DNA of 64,000 bases. Origin: Palsa-504 sp963847965. Its GTDB lineage: Bacteria > Actinomycetota > Actinomycetes > Streptosporangiales > Streptosporangiaceae. The notes below the pieces were generated by a model that was given only the letters and a program-made list of their open reading frames with translations, searched no databases and had not been told where the DNA came from. The translations under genes and the position numbers were made by a program. Positions 53,765 to 62,607 of this stretch are shown in pieces (the first letter of the stretch is position 1; each line of letters begins with the position of its first letter). Where the stretch lies: positions 186,001 through 250,000 of the forward strand of contig CAWKCG010000026.1 of assembly GCA_963847965.1 (NCBI GenBank), given 5' to 3'.

Positions 53765-54685
53765 ATGGGCGACGTCACGATCGGGCTGCTGCACCCGGGT
53801 GAGATGGGGGCCGCGGTCGGGCGGTGCCTGGTCGGAGCCGGCCATCAGGTGCTCTGGGTGCCGGAGGGGCGCAGCTCAGCTACTGCCGAGCGGGCCGGGT
53901 CGGCCGGGCTGACCGGCGCGGGCGGAGGGCTGGCCGAGGTGGTTCGGCGTTCGGCCGTGGTCGTGTCGGTCTGCCCGCCGCACGCGGCGCTGGGGATCGC
54001 GCGTGAGGTGGCCGGTTCCGGGTTCGGCGGAATCTACGTGGACGCCAACGCGATCTCGCCGGCGACCGCGCGTGAGGTCGCCCGGATCGTCGAGGTCGGC
54101 GGGGCCAGCTACGTGGACGGCGGGATCATCGGGACTCCCCCGGTCGCGCCGGGATTCATCAGGCTCTACCTGTCCGGGGCCCGGGCCGGGGAGGTGGCCC
54201 GGCTCTTCGCGGGCAGCGAGGTCGACGCGCGGGTGATCGACGACGCACCGGGGGCGGCCGGGTTCCTGGCGGCCTCGGGATCCTCCGGGACCGCTGGGCC
54301 CTCTGTAGCGGCGTCGGCTGGGCCCTCTGTAGCGGCGTCGGCGGTGAAGATGGCGTATGCGTCGTGGACCAAGGGCTCGGCCGCCCTGCTGCTGGCGGCG
54401 CGGGCGCTGGCTCGGGCCGAGGGCGTGGAGGAGGTCCTGCTCGGCGAGTGGGCGGTCTCGCAGCCTGGCCTGGCCGACCGTTCGGCGCGCGCGGCCGGGT
54501 CGGCGGCGGCCAAGGGCTGGCGCTGGGTCGCGGAGATGGAGGAGATCGCCGCGACCATGGCCGCGGCCGGCTTGCCCGACGGCTTCCACCAGGCCGCGGC
54601 GGACATCTACCGCCGCTCCCGGCACGCGCCCGGTCCGGCCCCCAACGAGGTCCTCGGTGCGCTCGGTGCCAAGATGGGGCCGTGA
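53765..54685 (+). CDS. 6-phosphogluconate dehydrogenase-like oxidoreductase
   Basis: A 306-residue NAD(P)-dependent protein. The Rossmann motif is IGLLHPGEMGAAVGRCLVGA and the linker YVDANAISPATAREVA, then DGGIIGTPPV. The C-terminal helical half (KMAYASWTKGSAALLLAARA) matches DUF1932. A 24-bp in-frame duplication gives GPSVAASAGPSVAASA near residue 180. The substrate is unknown. The ATG follows GAGGAAG. The end overlaps the next gene. Confidence 0.88.
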   Translation: MGDVTIGLLHPGEMGAAVGRCLVGAGHQVLWVPEGRSSATAERAGSAGLTGAGGGLAEVVRRSAVVVSVCPPHAALGIAREVAGSGFGGIYVDANAISPATAREVARIVEVGGASYVDGGIIGTPPVAPGFIRLYLSGARAGEVARLFAGSEVDARVIDDAPGAAGFLAASGSSGTAGPSVAASAGPSVAASAVKMAYASWTKGSAALLLAARALARAEGVEEVLLGEWAVSQPGLADRSARAAGSAAAKGWRWVAEMEEIAATMAAAGLPDGFHQAAADIYRRSRHAPGPAPNEVLGALGAKMGP

Positions 54686-55653
54686 ATCAACTCGGGATGA
54701 CCAGGGCGGTGGTGGCTACCGCGTACGGCGGGCCGGAGGTTCTGTCGGTGATCGAGACGCCGGTTGGCCCGCCGGGTCCGGGCGAGGTGCAGATCAGCGT
54801 GCGGGCGGCGGCCACGAACCCGCTCGACTACAAGCTGTACAGCGGCAACATGGGGCGGGACCCGGCGCGGTTGCCGATGCGGTTGGGGTTCGAGGCCGCC
54901 GGGATGGTGACCGAGGTGGGCGGCGGCGCCTACAGCGTCGAGGGGCCGGGGGGGCTCGTAGCGGCCGGCGATGAGGTCGTCGCGTACCGGGTCGCGGGCG
55001 GATACGCCGCCGACCTGGTCGTGCCCGCCTCCAGCGTGATCGCAAAGCCCGCAACGATGTCGTTCGAGCAGGCGAGCGGGGTGATGCTGACCGGCGTGAC
55101 GGCCGTGCACGCGCTGACCGTGATCCGGGCCGGCGCGGGCGACACCATCCTGATCTACGGCGCCGCGGGCGGCGTCGGCCTGATGGCCGTCCAGCTTGCC
55201 GCGGCCGCGGGCGCGCGGGTCATCGGCGCGGCGAGCCCGGGCGGCCACGACTTGCTCCGCGAACTAGGCGCAGAGCCCGTGACGTACGGTGCCGGATTGG
55301 AAGTGCGCGTCCGGGACCTTGCTCCCGGCGGAGTTGACGCCGCGGTCGACACCGCTGGCGGGGATGAGGCGCTGGACACCTCGCTCGCCCTGGTGGCGGA
55401 CCGCGACCGGATCGTCACCGCCGTCGCGAGCAGGCGGGCCTTCGACTCGGGCATCACCGTGATCGGCGGCGCCCCGGGTGCCGACCCGGGAACCGAGATC
55501 CGGGACGCGGCACGCCTCCAGCTCGCGCGGCTCGCCGAGGAGGGCAAGTTGCGGGTCATCGTCGCCGGGGTCTACCCGTTCGCCGAAGCCGGTGCCGCTC
55601 ACCGCGCGCTCGCGACCGGCCACGCCCACGGCAAGATCGTGCTCGTGCCTTAA
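54682..55653 (+). CDS. Zinc-independent alcohol dehydrogenase/quinone oxidoreductase
   Basis: An MDR-family protein of 323 residues. It has the catalytic-domain start ATAYGGPEVLSVIETPVGPP, substrate-loop NPLDYKLYSGNM, and cofactor motif YGAAGGVGLMAVQLAAAAGA. The zinc ligands of true ADHs are absent, as in NADPH:quinone reductases. The GTG at 54682 overlaps the upstream stop (GTGA); ATG 54697 is the other option. The pair may act on the same substrate. Confidence 0.9.
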   Translation: MNQLGMTRAVVATAYGGPEVLSVIETPVGPPGPGEVQISVRAAATNPLDYKLYSGNMGRDPARLPMRLGFEAAGMVTEVGGGAYSVEGPGGLVAAGDEVVAYRVAGGYAADLVVPASSVIAKPATMSFEQASGVMLTGVTAVHALTVIRAGAGDTILIYGAAGGVGLMAVQLAAAAGARVIGAASPGGHDLLRELGAEPVTYGAGLEVRVRDLAPGGVDAAVDTAGGDEALDTSLALVADRDRIVTAVASRRAFDSGITVIGGAPGADPGTEIRDAARLQLARLAEEGKLRVIVAGVYPFAEAGAAHRALATGHAHGKIVLVP

Positions 55654-55655
55654 GG

Positions 55656-57815
55656 TCACTGCACCGTTACGGCCTCCCTAGCCACCAACTGCAGGCCGTT
55701 GGAGAACGTCGCGGTGACCACCACCTGGTACTGGCCGGGACTGGCGTAGTCATGGGTTTCGGGGAAGTACGAGCAGCCCGTTAGCGTGATCCCGTCCCCC
55801 CAGTTCCAGTCGATGGCGGTCAGCTTCGTGCCGCTCGGCGCGATCACCACGCCGTTGATGGTTACCGCCGTCCCGGAGCTGGTGGCCGGGTAAAGCGACA
55901 GCGAGGACGCGCCGTTCGTGGTCTGGCAGGCCGCGGCGACCGGAGGACTCGACGGCGAGGGAGCCGGCACGGGCGGCGCCGTGGTCCCCACGCTGGACGG
56001 CGAGGGACTCGGCACGCTCGACGCCGGACCCACCGACACCGTCTCGGTGGCCTGCTTCCGCGACCCGTCGGAAAACTTCGCGGTGACCACGATGGTGTAC
56101 CGGCCGGCGCTGGCGTAATCGTGGGTTTCAGGGAAGTAGGCACAGCCCGCCTGGGCGACCCCGTCACCCCAGTTCCAGTCGATATCCGTCAGCTTTGTCC
56201 CGCGCGGCGCGACGAGCTGGCCGGTGATGGTCACCGCTTTTCCGGCGACGGCGGCCGGATCCAGCGACAGCAGGGCCGGGCCGTTCGGGATCGGGCAGGT
56301 CGTGAGGGGAGGAGTAAGGGATACCGTCTCGCTGGCGTGCAGCCGCGACCCGTTGGAAAGCGTCGCGGTGACCCGGATGGTGTACCGGCGGCCGCTAGGG
56401 TAAACATGGGTCTCGGTGAGGGCACAGCCCGTTTGCTTGGTCCCGTCACCCCAGTTCCAGTCGATGGCGCGCAGCGCGGTCCCGCGCGGGGCGATCACCA
56501 TGCCGCTGATGGTCACCACGGTCTCGTGGGTGACGGCTCGCGAAAGCGACAGGGAGGCCGTCCCGTTCGCCGTCCGGCAGGTCGTGGCGGCAGGAGAACT
56601 CGCCCGGCCCAGGGAGCCGGGCGCCTTGGTCCCTGAGGTCGCCAGGTGAACGCCGGCGGCGAGCCCGCCGGCGGCGACGATGGCGGCGAGACAGACGAGA
56701 AGCCAGCGTCGGCGCCTCGGCGGAGGACTGCCCGGCGAAGGCAGTGGTTTACGTTCGGGCCCGGTCGGCGGTGTGCTCGGTGGCGACAGCCGATGCCTGG
56801 CGGGCGCCCTGGTCCTCGTGGTGCCCAGGGAAGGGTCGCCCAGGGCGCCGGTCGCGGGGTCCTTGACGAGGCCGGCCGGCCAACGGCCGTCCCGCGGGAT
56901 CCCCGGGGCGCCGGAGTCATAGGGGGCCAGGCCGAGCGCTCCGCGGAGCGCATCGGCGAACTCGCGGCACGTGGCGTATCGCCGTTCCGGCGACTTGGAA
57001 AGCGCCCTCGCCAGGACCCCGTCCGCCGCCGGCGGAAGATCCGGCCGGTGTGAACTCAGCAGCGGCGGCGGCTCGGTCAGCTGGGCCCAGATCACTGCCG
57101 CGGCCTCGTTCCTGGTGAACGGCTGCTGACCGGACAACAGCTCGAACGCCGTGCACGCCAGCGCGTATTGATCGGCCCGCCCGTCTACCGCCGCGCCTCG
57201 GATCTGCTCCGGGGCCGCGTACTCGACGGTGCCCAGAAACTGCCCCGCCCCGGTCAGCCCGGCCGCCCGCGTCTGCCTGCTGATCCCGAAGTCGGTCAGG
57301 TACACGTGATCTGGCCGGCCCTGGCCGACATCCAGCAGCATGTTCGCGGGCTTGACGTCCCGGTGCACCAGGCCCGCCTCGTGCGCCGCATCAAGGGCCG
57401 AGGCGACCGCGGAGACGATGGCGGCGGTACGCGCCGCCGATAGCGGGCCGCCGCGGCGCAGCAGCGACCGCACGTCCCCGCCGGCCACGTACTGCATCGC
57501 GATGAACAGGACACCGCCGGCCTCACCGGCCTCGTGCACCGGGATCAGGTGCGGGTCCTGCACCTGGGCGGCGGCCCTGGACTCCCCGATGAAGCGCGCC
57601 CGGAGCGCGTCATCTGCCGCCAGTTCAGGGGTCAGGACCTTCAGCGCTACCGGGCGGCCCAGCCGTTCGTCCACCGCCCGGTACACCACGGCCATTCCGC
57701 CGGCGCCGACTTGTGCCTCAAGCCGGTACCCGCCGATCCGTGAGCCGACGAAAACGCCGGTCGGCGTGCCGTCACCGTTCCCCGGACGCTCCCCGCCCAC
57801 CCCTGCCTCCAGCAC
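55656..57815 (-). CDS. Ser/Thr protein kinase with extracellular PKD-like repeats
   Basis: A 719-residue membrane kinase. The kinase domain (about 28-290) has GAGGMAVVYRA, the catalytic loop LVHRDVKPANMLL, and DFGISRQ. A Pro-rich juxtamembrane part leads to one helix (RRWLLVCLAAIVAAGGLAAG). Outside are three PKD-like units, each with IDWNWGDG, a Cys, ETHxYxxxGxY and TVxxTATxSNG. The units are separated by Ser/Pro linkers. PKD domains usually bind polysaccharide or protein, so this should be a wall-sensing receptor. The GTG start is at 57815. Confidence 0.93.
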   Translation of the reverse strand: MLEAGVGGERPGNGDGTPTGVFVGSRIGGYRLEAQVGAGGMAVVYRAVDERLGRPVALKVLTPELAADDALRARFIGESRAAAQVQDPHLIPVHEAGEAGGVLFIAMQYVAGGDVRSLLRRGGPLSAARTAAIVSAVASALDAAHEAGLVHRDVKPANMLLDVGQGRPDHVYLTDFGISRQTRAAGLTGAGQFLGTVEYAAPEQIRGAAVDGRADQYALACTAFELLSGQQPFTRNEAAAVIWAQLTEPPPLLSSHRPDLPPAADGVLARALSKSPERRYATCREFADALRGALGLAPYDSGAPGIPRDGRWPAGLVKDPATGALGDPSLGTTRTRAPARHRLSPPSTPPTGPERKPLPSPGSPPPRRRRWLLVCLAAIVAAGGLAAGVHLATSGTKAPGSLGRASSPAATTCRTANGTASLSLSRAVTHETVVTISGMVIAPRGTALRAIDWNWGDGTKQTGCALTETHVYPSGRRYTIRVTATLSNGSRLHASETVSLTPPLTTCPIPNGPALLSLDPAAVAGKAVTITGQLVAPRGTKLTDIDWNWGDGVAQAGCAYFPETHDYASAGRYTIVVTAKFSDGSRKQATETVSVGPASSVPSPSPSSVGTTAPPVPAPSPSSPPVAAACQTTNGASSLSLYPATSSGTAVTINGVVIAPSGTKLTAIDWNWGDGITLTGCSYFPETHDYASPGQYQVVVTATFSNGLQLVAREAVTVQ

Positions 57816-57908
57816 TCAACCAGAGCCCGATGCGGTCATTCTTCCTTTCTGCGCACCCGAATGACCCGCGAATACGGGATCAGGCCGGCATCCGCCTGCC
57901 AGGTGGGC

Positions 57909-59297
57909 TCAGCAGGGGCCGAGGCGCTCGGCTAGGTAGGACTGGACGTGGTCGATGCCGATGCGCTCCTGGCTCATGGTGTCGCGATCCCTGACCGTGA
58001 CAGCCTGGTCGTTCAGCGTCTCGAAGTCGACGGTGATGCAGTACGGGGTGCCGATCTCGTCCTGCCTGCGGTACCTGCGGCCGATCGCGCTGGCGTCGTC
58101 GAAGTCGGTGTTCCAGTGCTTGCGCAGCACCGCGGCCAGGTCCCGTGCCTTGGGCGACAGGTCCGCGTTGCGGGACAGCGGGAGCACGGCCGCCTTCACC
58201 GGCGCGAGCCTCGGGTCGAGCCGGAGCACGGTCCGCTTCTCCAGGTTGCCCTTGGCGTCCGGCGCCTCGTCCTCGGCGTAGGCGTCGAGCAGGAAGACCA
58301 GCGCGCCGCGGTCGACGCCGGCCGCCGGCTCGATCACGTAGGGGATGAACCGCGCGTTCGTCTCCTGGTCCAGGTAAGACATGTCCTGCCCGGACGCGCG
58401 CTGGTGGGTGGTCAGGTCGTAGTCGGTCCGGTTGGCGATGCCCTCGAGTTCGCCCCACTCGCTGCCCACGAAGTCAAACCTGTACTCGATGTCCACCGTG
58501 CGCTTGGAGTAGTGCGAGAGCTTGTCCTTCGGGTGCTCGTAGGGCCGCAGGTTCTCCCGGCGGATGCCGAGGTCGAGGTACCAGGCGAAGCGCTCGTCGA
58601 TCCAGCGCTGGTGCCACTCTTCGTCGGTGCCCGGACGGACGAAGAACTCCATCTCCATCTGCTCGAATTCCCTGGTGCGGAAGATGAAGTTGCCCGGGGT
58701 GATCTCGTTGCGGAACGACTTGCCGATCTGCCCGATGCCGAACGGGATCTTGCGGCGCGAGGTCTGGAGCACGTTGCGGAAGTTGATGAAGATGCCCTGC
58801 GCGGTCTCCGGGCGCAGGTAGGCCAGTCCCGATTCGTCCTCTACCGGGCCCAGATGGGTGCGCAGCAGGCCGTTGAACATGCGTGGCTCGGTGAACGCTC
58901 CCCTGGTCCCGCAGTTCGGGCAGGCGATCTCGGCCAGGCCCCCGACCGGGGCGTACCCGTGCTTGTCCTCGTAGGCCTCGATCAGGTGATCGGCGCGGTA
59001 GCGCTTGTGGCAGGACATGCACTCGGTGAGCGGGTCCACGAACTCGGTGACGTGCCCGCTGGCCTCCCATACCTCCCTGGCCAGGATCACGGACGAGTCG
59101 AGGCCCACGATGTCATCGCGTTCGGTGACCATCGAACGCCACCACTGGCGCTTGATGTTGTTCTTCAGCTCCACCCCGAGCGGGCCGTAATCATAGGCGG
59201 CCCGGAGGCCGCCGTAGATCTCGCTGGACGGGTAGGCGAACCCCCGTCGCTTGCTCAGGTTGACGACGGCGTCGAGGCGGTCACTGCGCAATGGCAT
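57909..59297 (-). CDS. glyQS: Glycyl-tRNA synthetase, single-subunit type
   Basis: A 462-residue class II synthetase. Motif 1 region: YGPLGVELKNNIKRQWWRSM. The zinc-binding CxxC..CxxC is split between ECMSCHKRYRAD and IACPNCGTR. Motif 2: FGIGQIGKSFRNEITPGNFI FRTREFEQMEME is seen at residues 178-209. Motif 3 and the anticodon-binding end (APVKAAVLPLSRNADLSPKA) are intact. Length is normal for actinobacteria. It charges tRNA-Gly. Confidence 0.97.
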   Translation of the reverse strand: MPLRSDRLDAVVNLSKRRGFAYPSSEIYGGLRAAYDYGPLGVELKNNIKRQWWRSMVTERDDIVGLDSSVILAREVWEASGHVTEFVDPLTECMSCHKRYRADHLIEAYEDKHGYAPVGGLAEIACPNCGTRGAFTEPRMFNGLLRTHLGPVEDESGLAYLRPETAQGIFINFRNVLQTSRRKIPFGIGQIGKSFRNEITPGNFIFRTREFEQMEMEFFVRPGTDEEWHQRWIDERFAWYLDLGIRRENLRPYEHPKDKLSHYSKRTVDIEYRFDFVGSEWGELEGIANRTDYDLTTHQRASGQDMSYLDQETNARFIPYVIEPAAGVDRGALVFLLDAYAEDEAPDAKGNLEKRTVLRLDPRLAPVKAAVLPLSRNADLSPKARDLAAVLRKHWNTDFDDASAIGRRYRRQDEIGTPYCITVDFETLNDQAVTVRDRDTMSQERIGIDHVQSYLAERLGPC

Positions 59298-59471
59298 CGG
59301 AAGTCTCCATCCGGCTGGCGGTCGGCGGGCGCGACGGGCGCGATCCCCGTGGTGATCCCGGCGCGGATGCGGGTGGGTTGCGGCACCCTCCGCGACCGGA
59401 GACCCCTAGCTTAGGAGCACTGACCGGCGATCGCGAACCGGATTCGCGTGATACGAACGAGTGACCCCCCA
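59298..59471. other. Intergenic region
   Basis: It holds the glyQS promoter region. No gene and no clear hairpin. Confidence 0.4.
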
Positions 59472-61232
59472 TCATCCGCGCACCACCGCGCTGTCCACCA
59501 GGTCGGAGTCGATGTCGAGCGAGTACCCGCCGACCGAGACCACGTGCGCGCCCTGGTACTGCTTGGACCGCTGCGTGTCCGGCCAGACCGCTCCGGTCAG
59601 GTAGGGCGATCCGGTCAGGTTCTGCGCGTTGTCCCACAGCGCGAACCACATGTCCTGCGGCTCGGCGAGTGCGTGCCCGGCGATCATCGTGTTGGACTGA
59701 AGGTCGATCGCCGCCGAGTCGGCGCTCGAGTAGACACCCGAGATGAAACCGCCCGCGTCAAGTTGCCTGGTCCAGGAGTCGAGGAAGGTGAGCACGGCGG
59801 TCACGCAGCTCGCGTTCGTGTGATCGTAGCCTTCCATGTCGAAGTAGACCGGCGATCCCGGGCCCATGCCGAACAGCTTCGCGTCCGAGATCGCCTGGCT
59901 GGCCGCCGCGCTCCCTTCCGCGGCCGCCTGGCTCGGGTTGATCTCTGCGCTGTAGCTGTTGCACGGCGCCTGCAGCCCGACGAAGGTCGGCATCAGCGAC
60001 CAGCCCATGGCCTCCACCGCCTTGATCCAGCTGGCCGAGAGGTTGCCGTAGTCACAGGCCATCTCCTGGCCGCCGATGTAGATGTTGGCGACGGAGAACT
60101 TCGCGCGCCAGGCCTTCATGGCCGTCAGCGACGGGGCCGTGCAGGTGTCGAAGCCGGCCACCGGGACGCCGTCGCCGGCTGACTGGGCCGGTGGCGTGCT
60201 CACGGCCGGCGCCGCGGTGCTGGTCCCCGTCGGTGCTGGGGTAGTCGGCGTCGGCGAGGGGGTGATCGGCGTCGATGAGGGGGTCGTCACCGCCGGCGCG
60301 GGGGTCGTCCTGATCGGCGAGGGGGTAATCCACGACGGCGGAGGAGTGGTCCTCGTCGGCGAGGGGGTAATCCACGTCGGCGGAGGGGTGGTCCTCGTCG
60401 GCGGAGGGGTGGTCCTCGTCGGCGGAGGGGTGGTCCACGTGGGTGAGGAGGACGGCCGGTACGACGGCTGCGGCGAAGGGCGGTTCCACGGCGGCGTGGA
60501 CACGTCCGTCGGAGCAACGTGCGGTTGGGGCGTCCTGGTCACCGGGTTAGACCATCCCCAGTCGGGCGTGGGATGCGTCCGGACCGACGGCTTGTCCGAC
60601 CCCTGACCCTCACGAGGCTGCAGGTGCCCTCCCGGCTGCATCGGCGGCGAGGCCACGGGGTGCAGGCTGCCGAAAACCTGGAGAATCAGGCCGGGATCCG
60701 TCCCGTACGTAGCCGTGACCGAGGGGCCGGCGGTCGGCATCGCGATGGCGAATTCGTGCTGCCCGGGATTCTTCATGATCGTCCCGGGCGCGGCGCGCAG
60801 GTCCGTCGCCGATCGCGCGTCTCCTACCTGCGCGCGCCGGGCCGTCTTTAGCGACACCACCAGCACGCCCGGAATGGCCGGGCCGCCGATGCTTACCGTG
60901 TCGGCCGTGCCGACCTGGTCGGGCGGGCAATGCTGGTTAGGTCCCGGAGTGCCGAGATAAACGGCGTTGACGTTGTAGCGAACGCACTGGTTCGGGTCCT
61001 TTTTCAGCGAGTACACCGGCCAGCTGGCCGGAACCTTGAACGCGTAGCCGCGGAATTCGACGGTTTTCATAGCACCGGCCGCGTGATTGGCGGTTGGGCC
61101 GGCGTTCGGATTCTTGGTGTACTGCTTGATGGCGGCCTTAAGGCTCAGAGCGGAGCTGAGAGGGCTATGGCCCAATACCGATCCGATTCCCGCGAGCGCG
61201 CACACGATTATAAGAACCACCACGCGGCGCAT
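59472..61232 (-). CDS. Secreted DUF1906 (glycoside-hydrolase-like) protein
   Basis: A 586-residue exported protein. A signal peptide or anchor (MRRVVVLIIVCALAGIGSVL) is followed by an unknown domain to residue 200, then a Pro/Thr linker of repeated PPTRTTPP-type units. The C-terminal 230 residues are the DUF1906 domain: VPVAGFDTCTAPSLTAMKAW, YIGGQEMACDYG, SPVYFDMEGYDH and GFISGVYSSA. This is the Rv2525c-type fold, resembling lysozyme-like hydrolases with a catalytic-looking Asp and Glu. Rv2525c-type proteins are linked to cell-wall structure. The RBS is GGGGGG. Confidence 0.85.
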   Translation of the reverse strand: MRRVVVLIIVCALAGIGSVLGHSPLSSALSLKAAIKQYTKNPNAGPTANHAAGAMKTVEFRGYAFKVPASWPVYSLKKDPNQCVRYNVNAVYLGTPGPNQHCPPDQVGTADTVSIGGPAIPGVLVVSLKTARRAQVGDARSATDLRAAPGTIMKNPGQHEFAIAMPTAGPSVTATYGTDPGLILQVFGSLHPVASPPMQPGGHLQPREGQGSDKPSVRTHPTPDWGWSNPVTRTPQPHVAPTDVSTPPWNRPSPQPSYRPSSSPTWTTPPPTRTTPPPTRTTPPPTWITPSPTRTTPPPSWITPSPIRTTPAPAVTTPSSTPITPSPTPTTPAPTGTSTAAPAVSTPPAQSAGDGVPVAGFDTCTAPSLTAMKAWRAKFSVANIYIGGQEMACDYGNLSASWIKAVEAMGWSLMPTFVGLQAPCNSYSAEINPSQAAAEGSAAASQAISDAKLFGMGPGSPVYFDMEGYDHTNASCVTAVLTFLDSWTRQLDAGGFISGVYSSADSAAIDLQSNTMIAGHALAEPQDMWFALWDNAQNLTGSPYLTGAVWPDTQRSKQYQGAHVVSVGGYSLDIDSDLVDSAVVRG

Positions 61233-61567
61233 GATCCCCCCGAGTTACCCCGTTGACAATAGTTAAACTAACCCTCAGCAGAATGCTGGCGACCGAAATC
61301 TCCCCCGAGTACGGTTCCAGCGCATCGGCAGCAGTAATGTTCCCCGGTATCCGGGGAGCTACGCACGGTTACTCAGATTGATGGCAAGAAACTGACGGGC
61401 GGAGTCACGGCGTAGAGCGACCGCCTGAGCGAAAGGATTTTCGCCTCTGGTCAGCGGGCCTCAGTGCTGTTCACCGACGACCCGGCCGGGTCGTCGGACT
61501 CGTCGATCAGCTGGCGATCGCGGCGGACGCCTGCCTGACCGGGATGGCGTAAGCGGCGGGCGTACGC
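61233..61567. other. No gene
   Basis: Upstream of the DUF1906 gene; contains an AT-rich start region near 61250-61280, presumably its promoter. No coding frame is supported. Confidence 0.5.
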
Positions 61568-61731
61568 CTGGTCAGGTGGGGCAGGTGGGTGAGCTGGATC
61601 GAGGTCGCCTGGTCAGGTGGAACGGGTGGGTGAGCCGGGCCGAGGTCGCCTGGTCAGGTGGAACGGGTGGGTGAGGCGGGCCAAGGCCGCCTGGTCAGGT
61701 GGGGCGGGTGGTGAGCCGGGCCGAGGTCGGT
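61568..61731. repeat. 41-bp tandem repeat, four copies
   Basis: Units begin CTGGTCAGGTGG at 61568, 61609, 61650 and 61691, exactly 41 bp apart, with small differences between units. 41 is not a multiple of three, so the array is non-coding. It lies just beyond the uppS stop. Confidence 0.9.
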
Positions 61732-61770
61732 GGCAGCTACGGGGCAAGCCGCGGCCGGGCACGGCAGTCG

Positions 61771-62607
61771 CTAGGGCGCCGCAGCTGGTGGCGGGGGGTC
61801 AGGGTTCGGCTCGGCGCTGCCGTACCTGCGGGCGCGGTTGGCGTAGATCTCGCAGGCGTGCCACAAATGGCGCCGGTCGAAATCGGGCCAGAGTGTGTCG
61901 AGAAAGACCAGCTCGGCGTAGTTGGACTGCCACAGGAGGAAGTTCGAAAGGCGCTGCTCGCCCGATGACCTGACGAAAAGGTCGACGTCAGGAATCCCCG
62001 GCTCGTACAGATACTGGGCGAACACCTTCTCGTTGATCTTTTCCGCGCGGAGCTTTCCCGCCGCCACGTCGGCCGCGATGGCGGCGGCCGCGTCCGCGAT
62101 CTCGGACCGGCCGCCGTAATTGACGCAGAATTGCAGGGTCAGCACGGAATTGCCCGCGGAAAGCTGCTCGGCGTACTCCAGTTCGCTGATGACGCTGCGC
62201 CACAGCTTGGGGCGCCGGCAGGCCCAGCGGATTCGGACCCCCATCTCATTCAGCAGATCACGGCGACGGTGAATGACGTCGCGATTAAATCCCATCAGGA
62301 AGCGCACTTCGTCCGGCGAGCGCCGCCAGTTCTCGGTCGAGAACGCGTAGGCCGACAGGTACGGGATGCCGAGTTCGATCGCCCCCATGATCACGTCGAG
62401 CAGCGAGGACTCACCCTCTTTGTGGCCCTCGGTCCTGGGCAGCCCGCGCTTCTTCGCCCAGCGCCCGTCGCCGTCCATGACCAGGGCGACGTGCCTTGGC
62501 ACCCGATCGGGCGGGATGTCGGGCGGTCTTACCCCGCTGGGATGCGGGTCGGGCGGGCGCACGCCCGCGGGGTGTGATGGTGCCGTTTTCGGGGCCCGCT
62601 CACCCAT
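61771..62607 (-). CDS. uppS: Isoprenyl (undecaprenyl-type) diphosphate synthase
   Basis: A 278-residue cis-prenyltransferase that extends farnesyl diphosphate for cell-wall lipid carriers. The motif is HVALVMDGDGRWAKKRGLPR, where the family has MDGNGRWA. Further signatures are SAYAFSTENWRRSPDEV, LQFCVNYGGRSEI and DLFVRSSGEQRLSNFLLWQ. The N-terminal 35 residues are Pro-rich. The ATG shares one base with the recO stop (TGATG), so the two are translationally coupled. Confidence 0.94.
   Translation of the reverse strand: MGERAPKTAPSHPAGVRPPDPHPSGVRPPDIPPDRVPRHVALVMDGDGRWAKKRGLPRTEGHKEGESSLLDVIMGAIELGIPYLSAYAFSTENWRRSPDEVRFLMGFNRDVIHRRRDLLNEMGVRIRWACRRPKLWRSVISELEYAEQLSAGNSVLTLQFCVNYGGRSEIADAAAAIAADVAAGKLRAEKINEKVFAQYLYEPGIPDVDLFVRSSGEQRLSNFLLWQSNYAELVFLDTLWPDFDRRHLWHACEIYANRARRYGSAEPNPDPPPPAAAP

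Noticed and set aside
61568..61731. Possible CRISPR array
   Set aside because: The 41-bp units adjoin directly; there are no spacers.
62521..62540. GGTAAGAC box inside uppS
   Set aside because: No GCTAA follows at 16-17 nt and it lies in coding sequence, so it is a chance match to the ECF motif.
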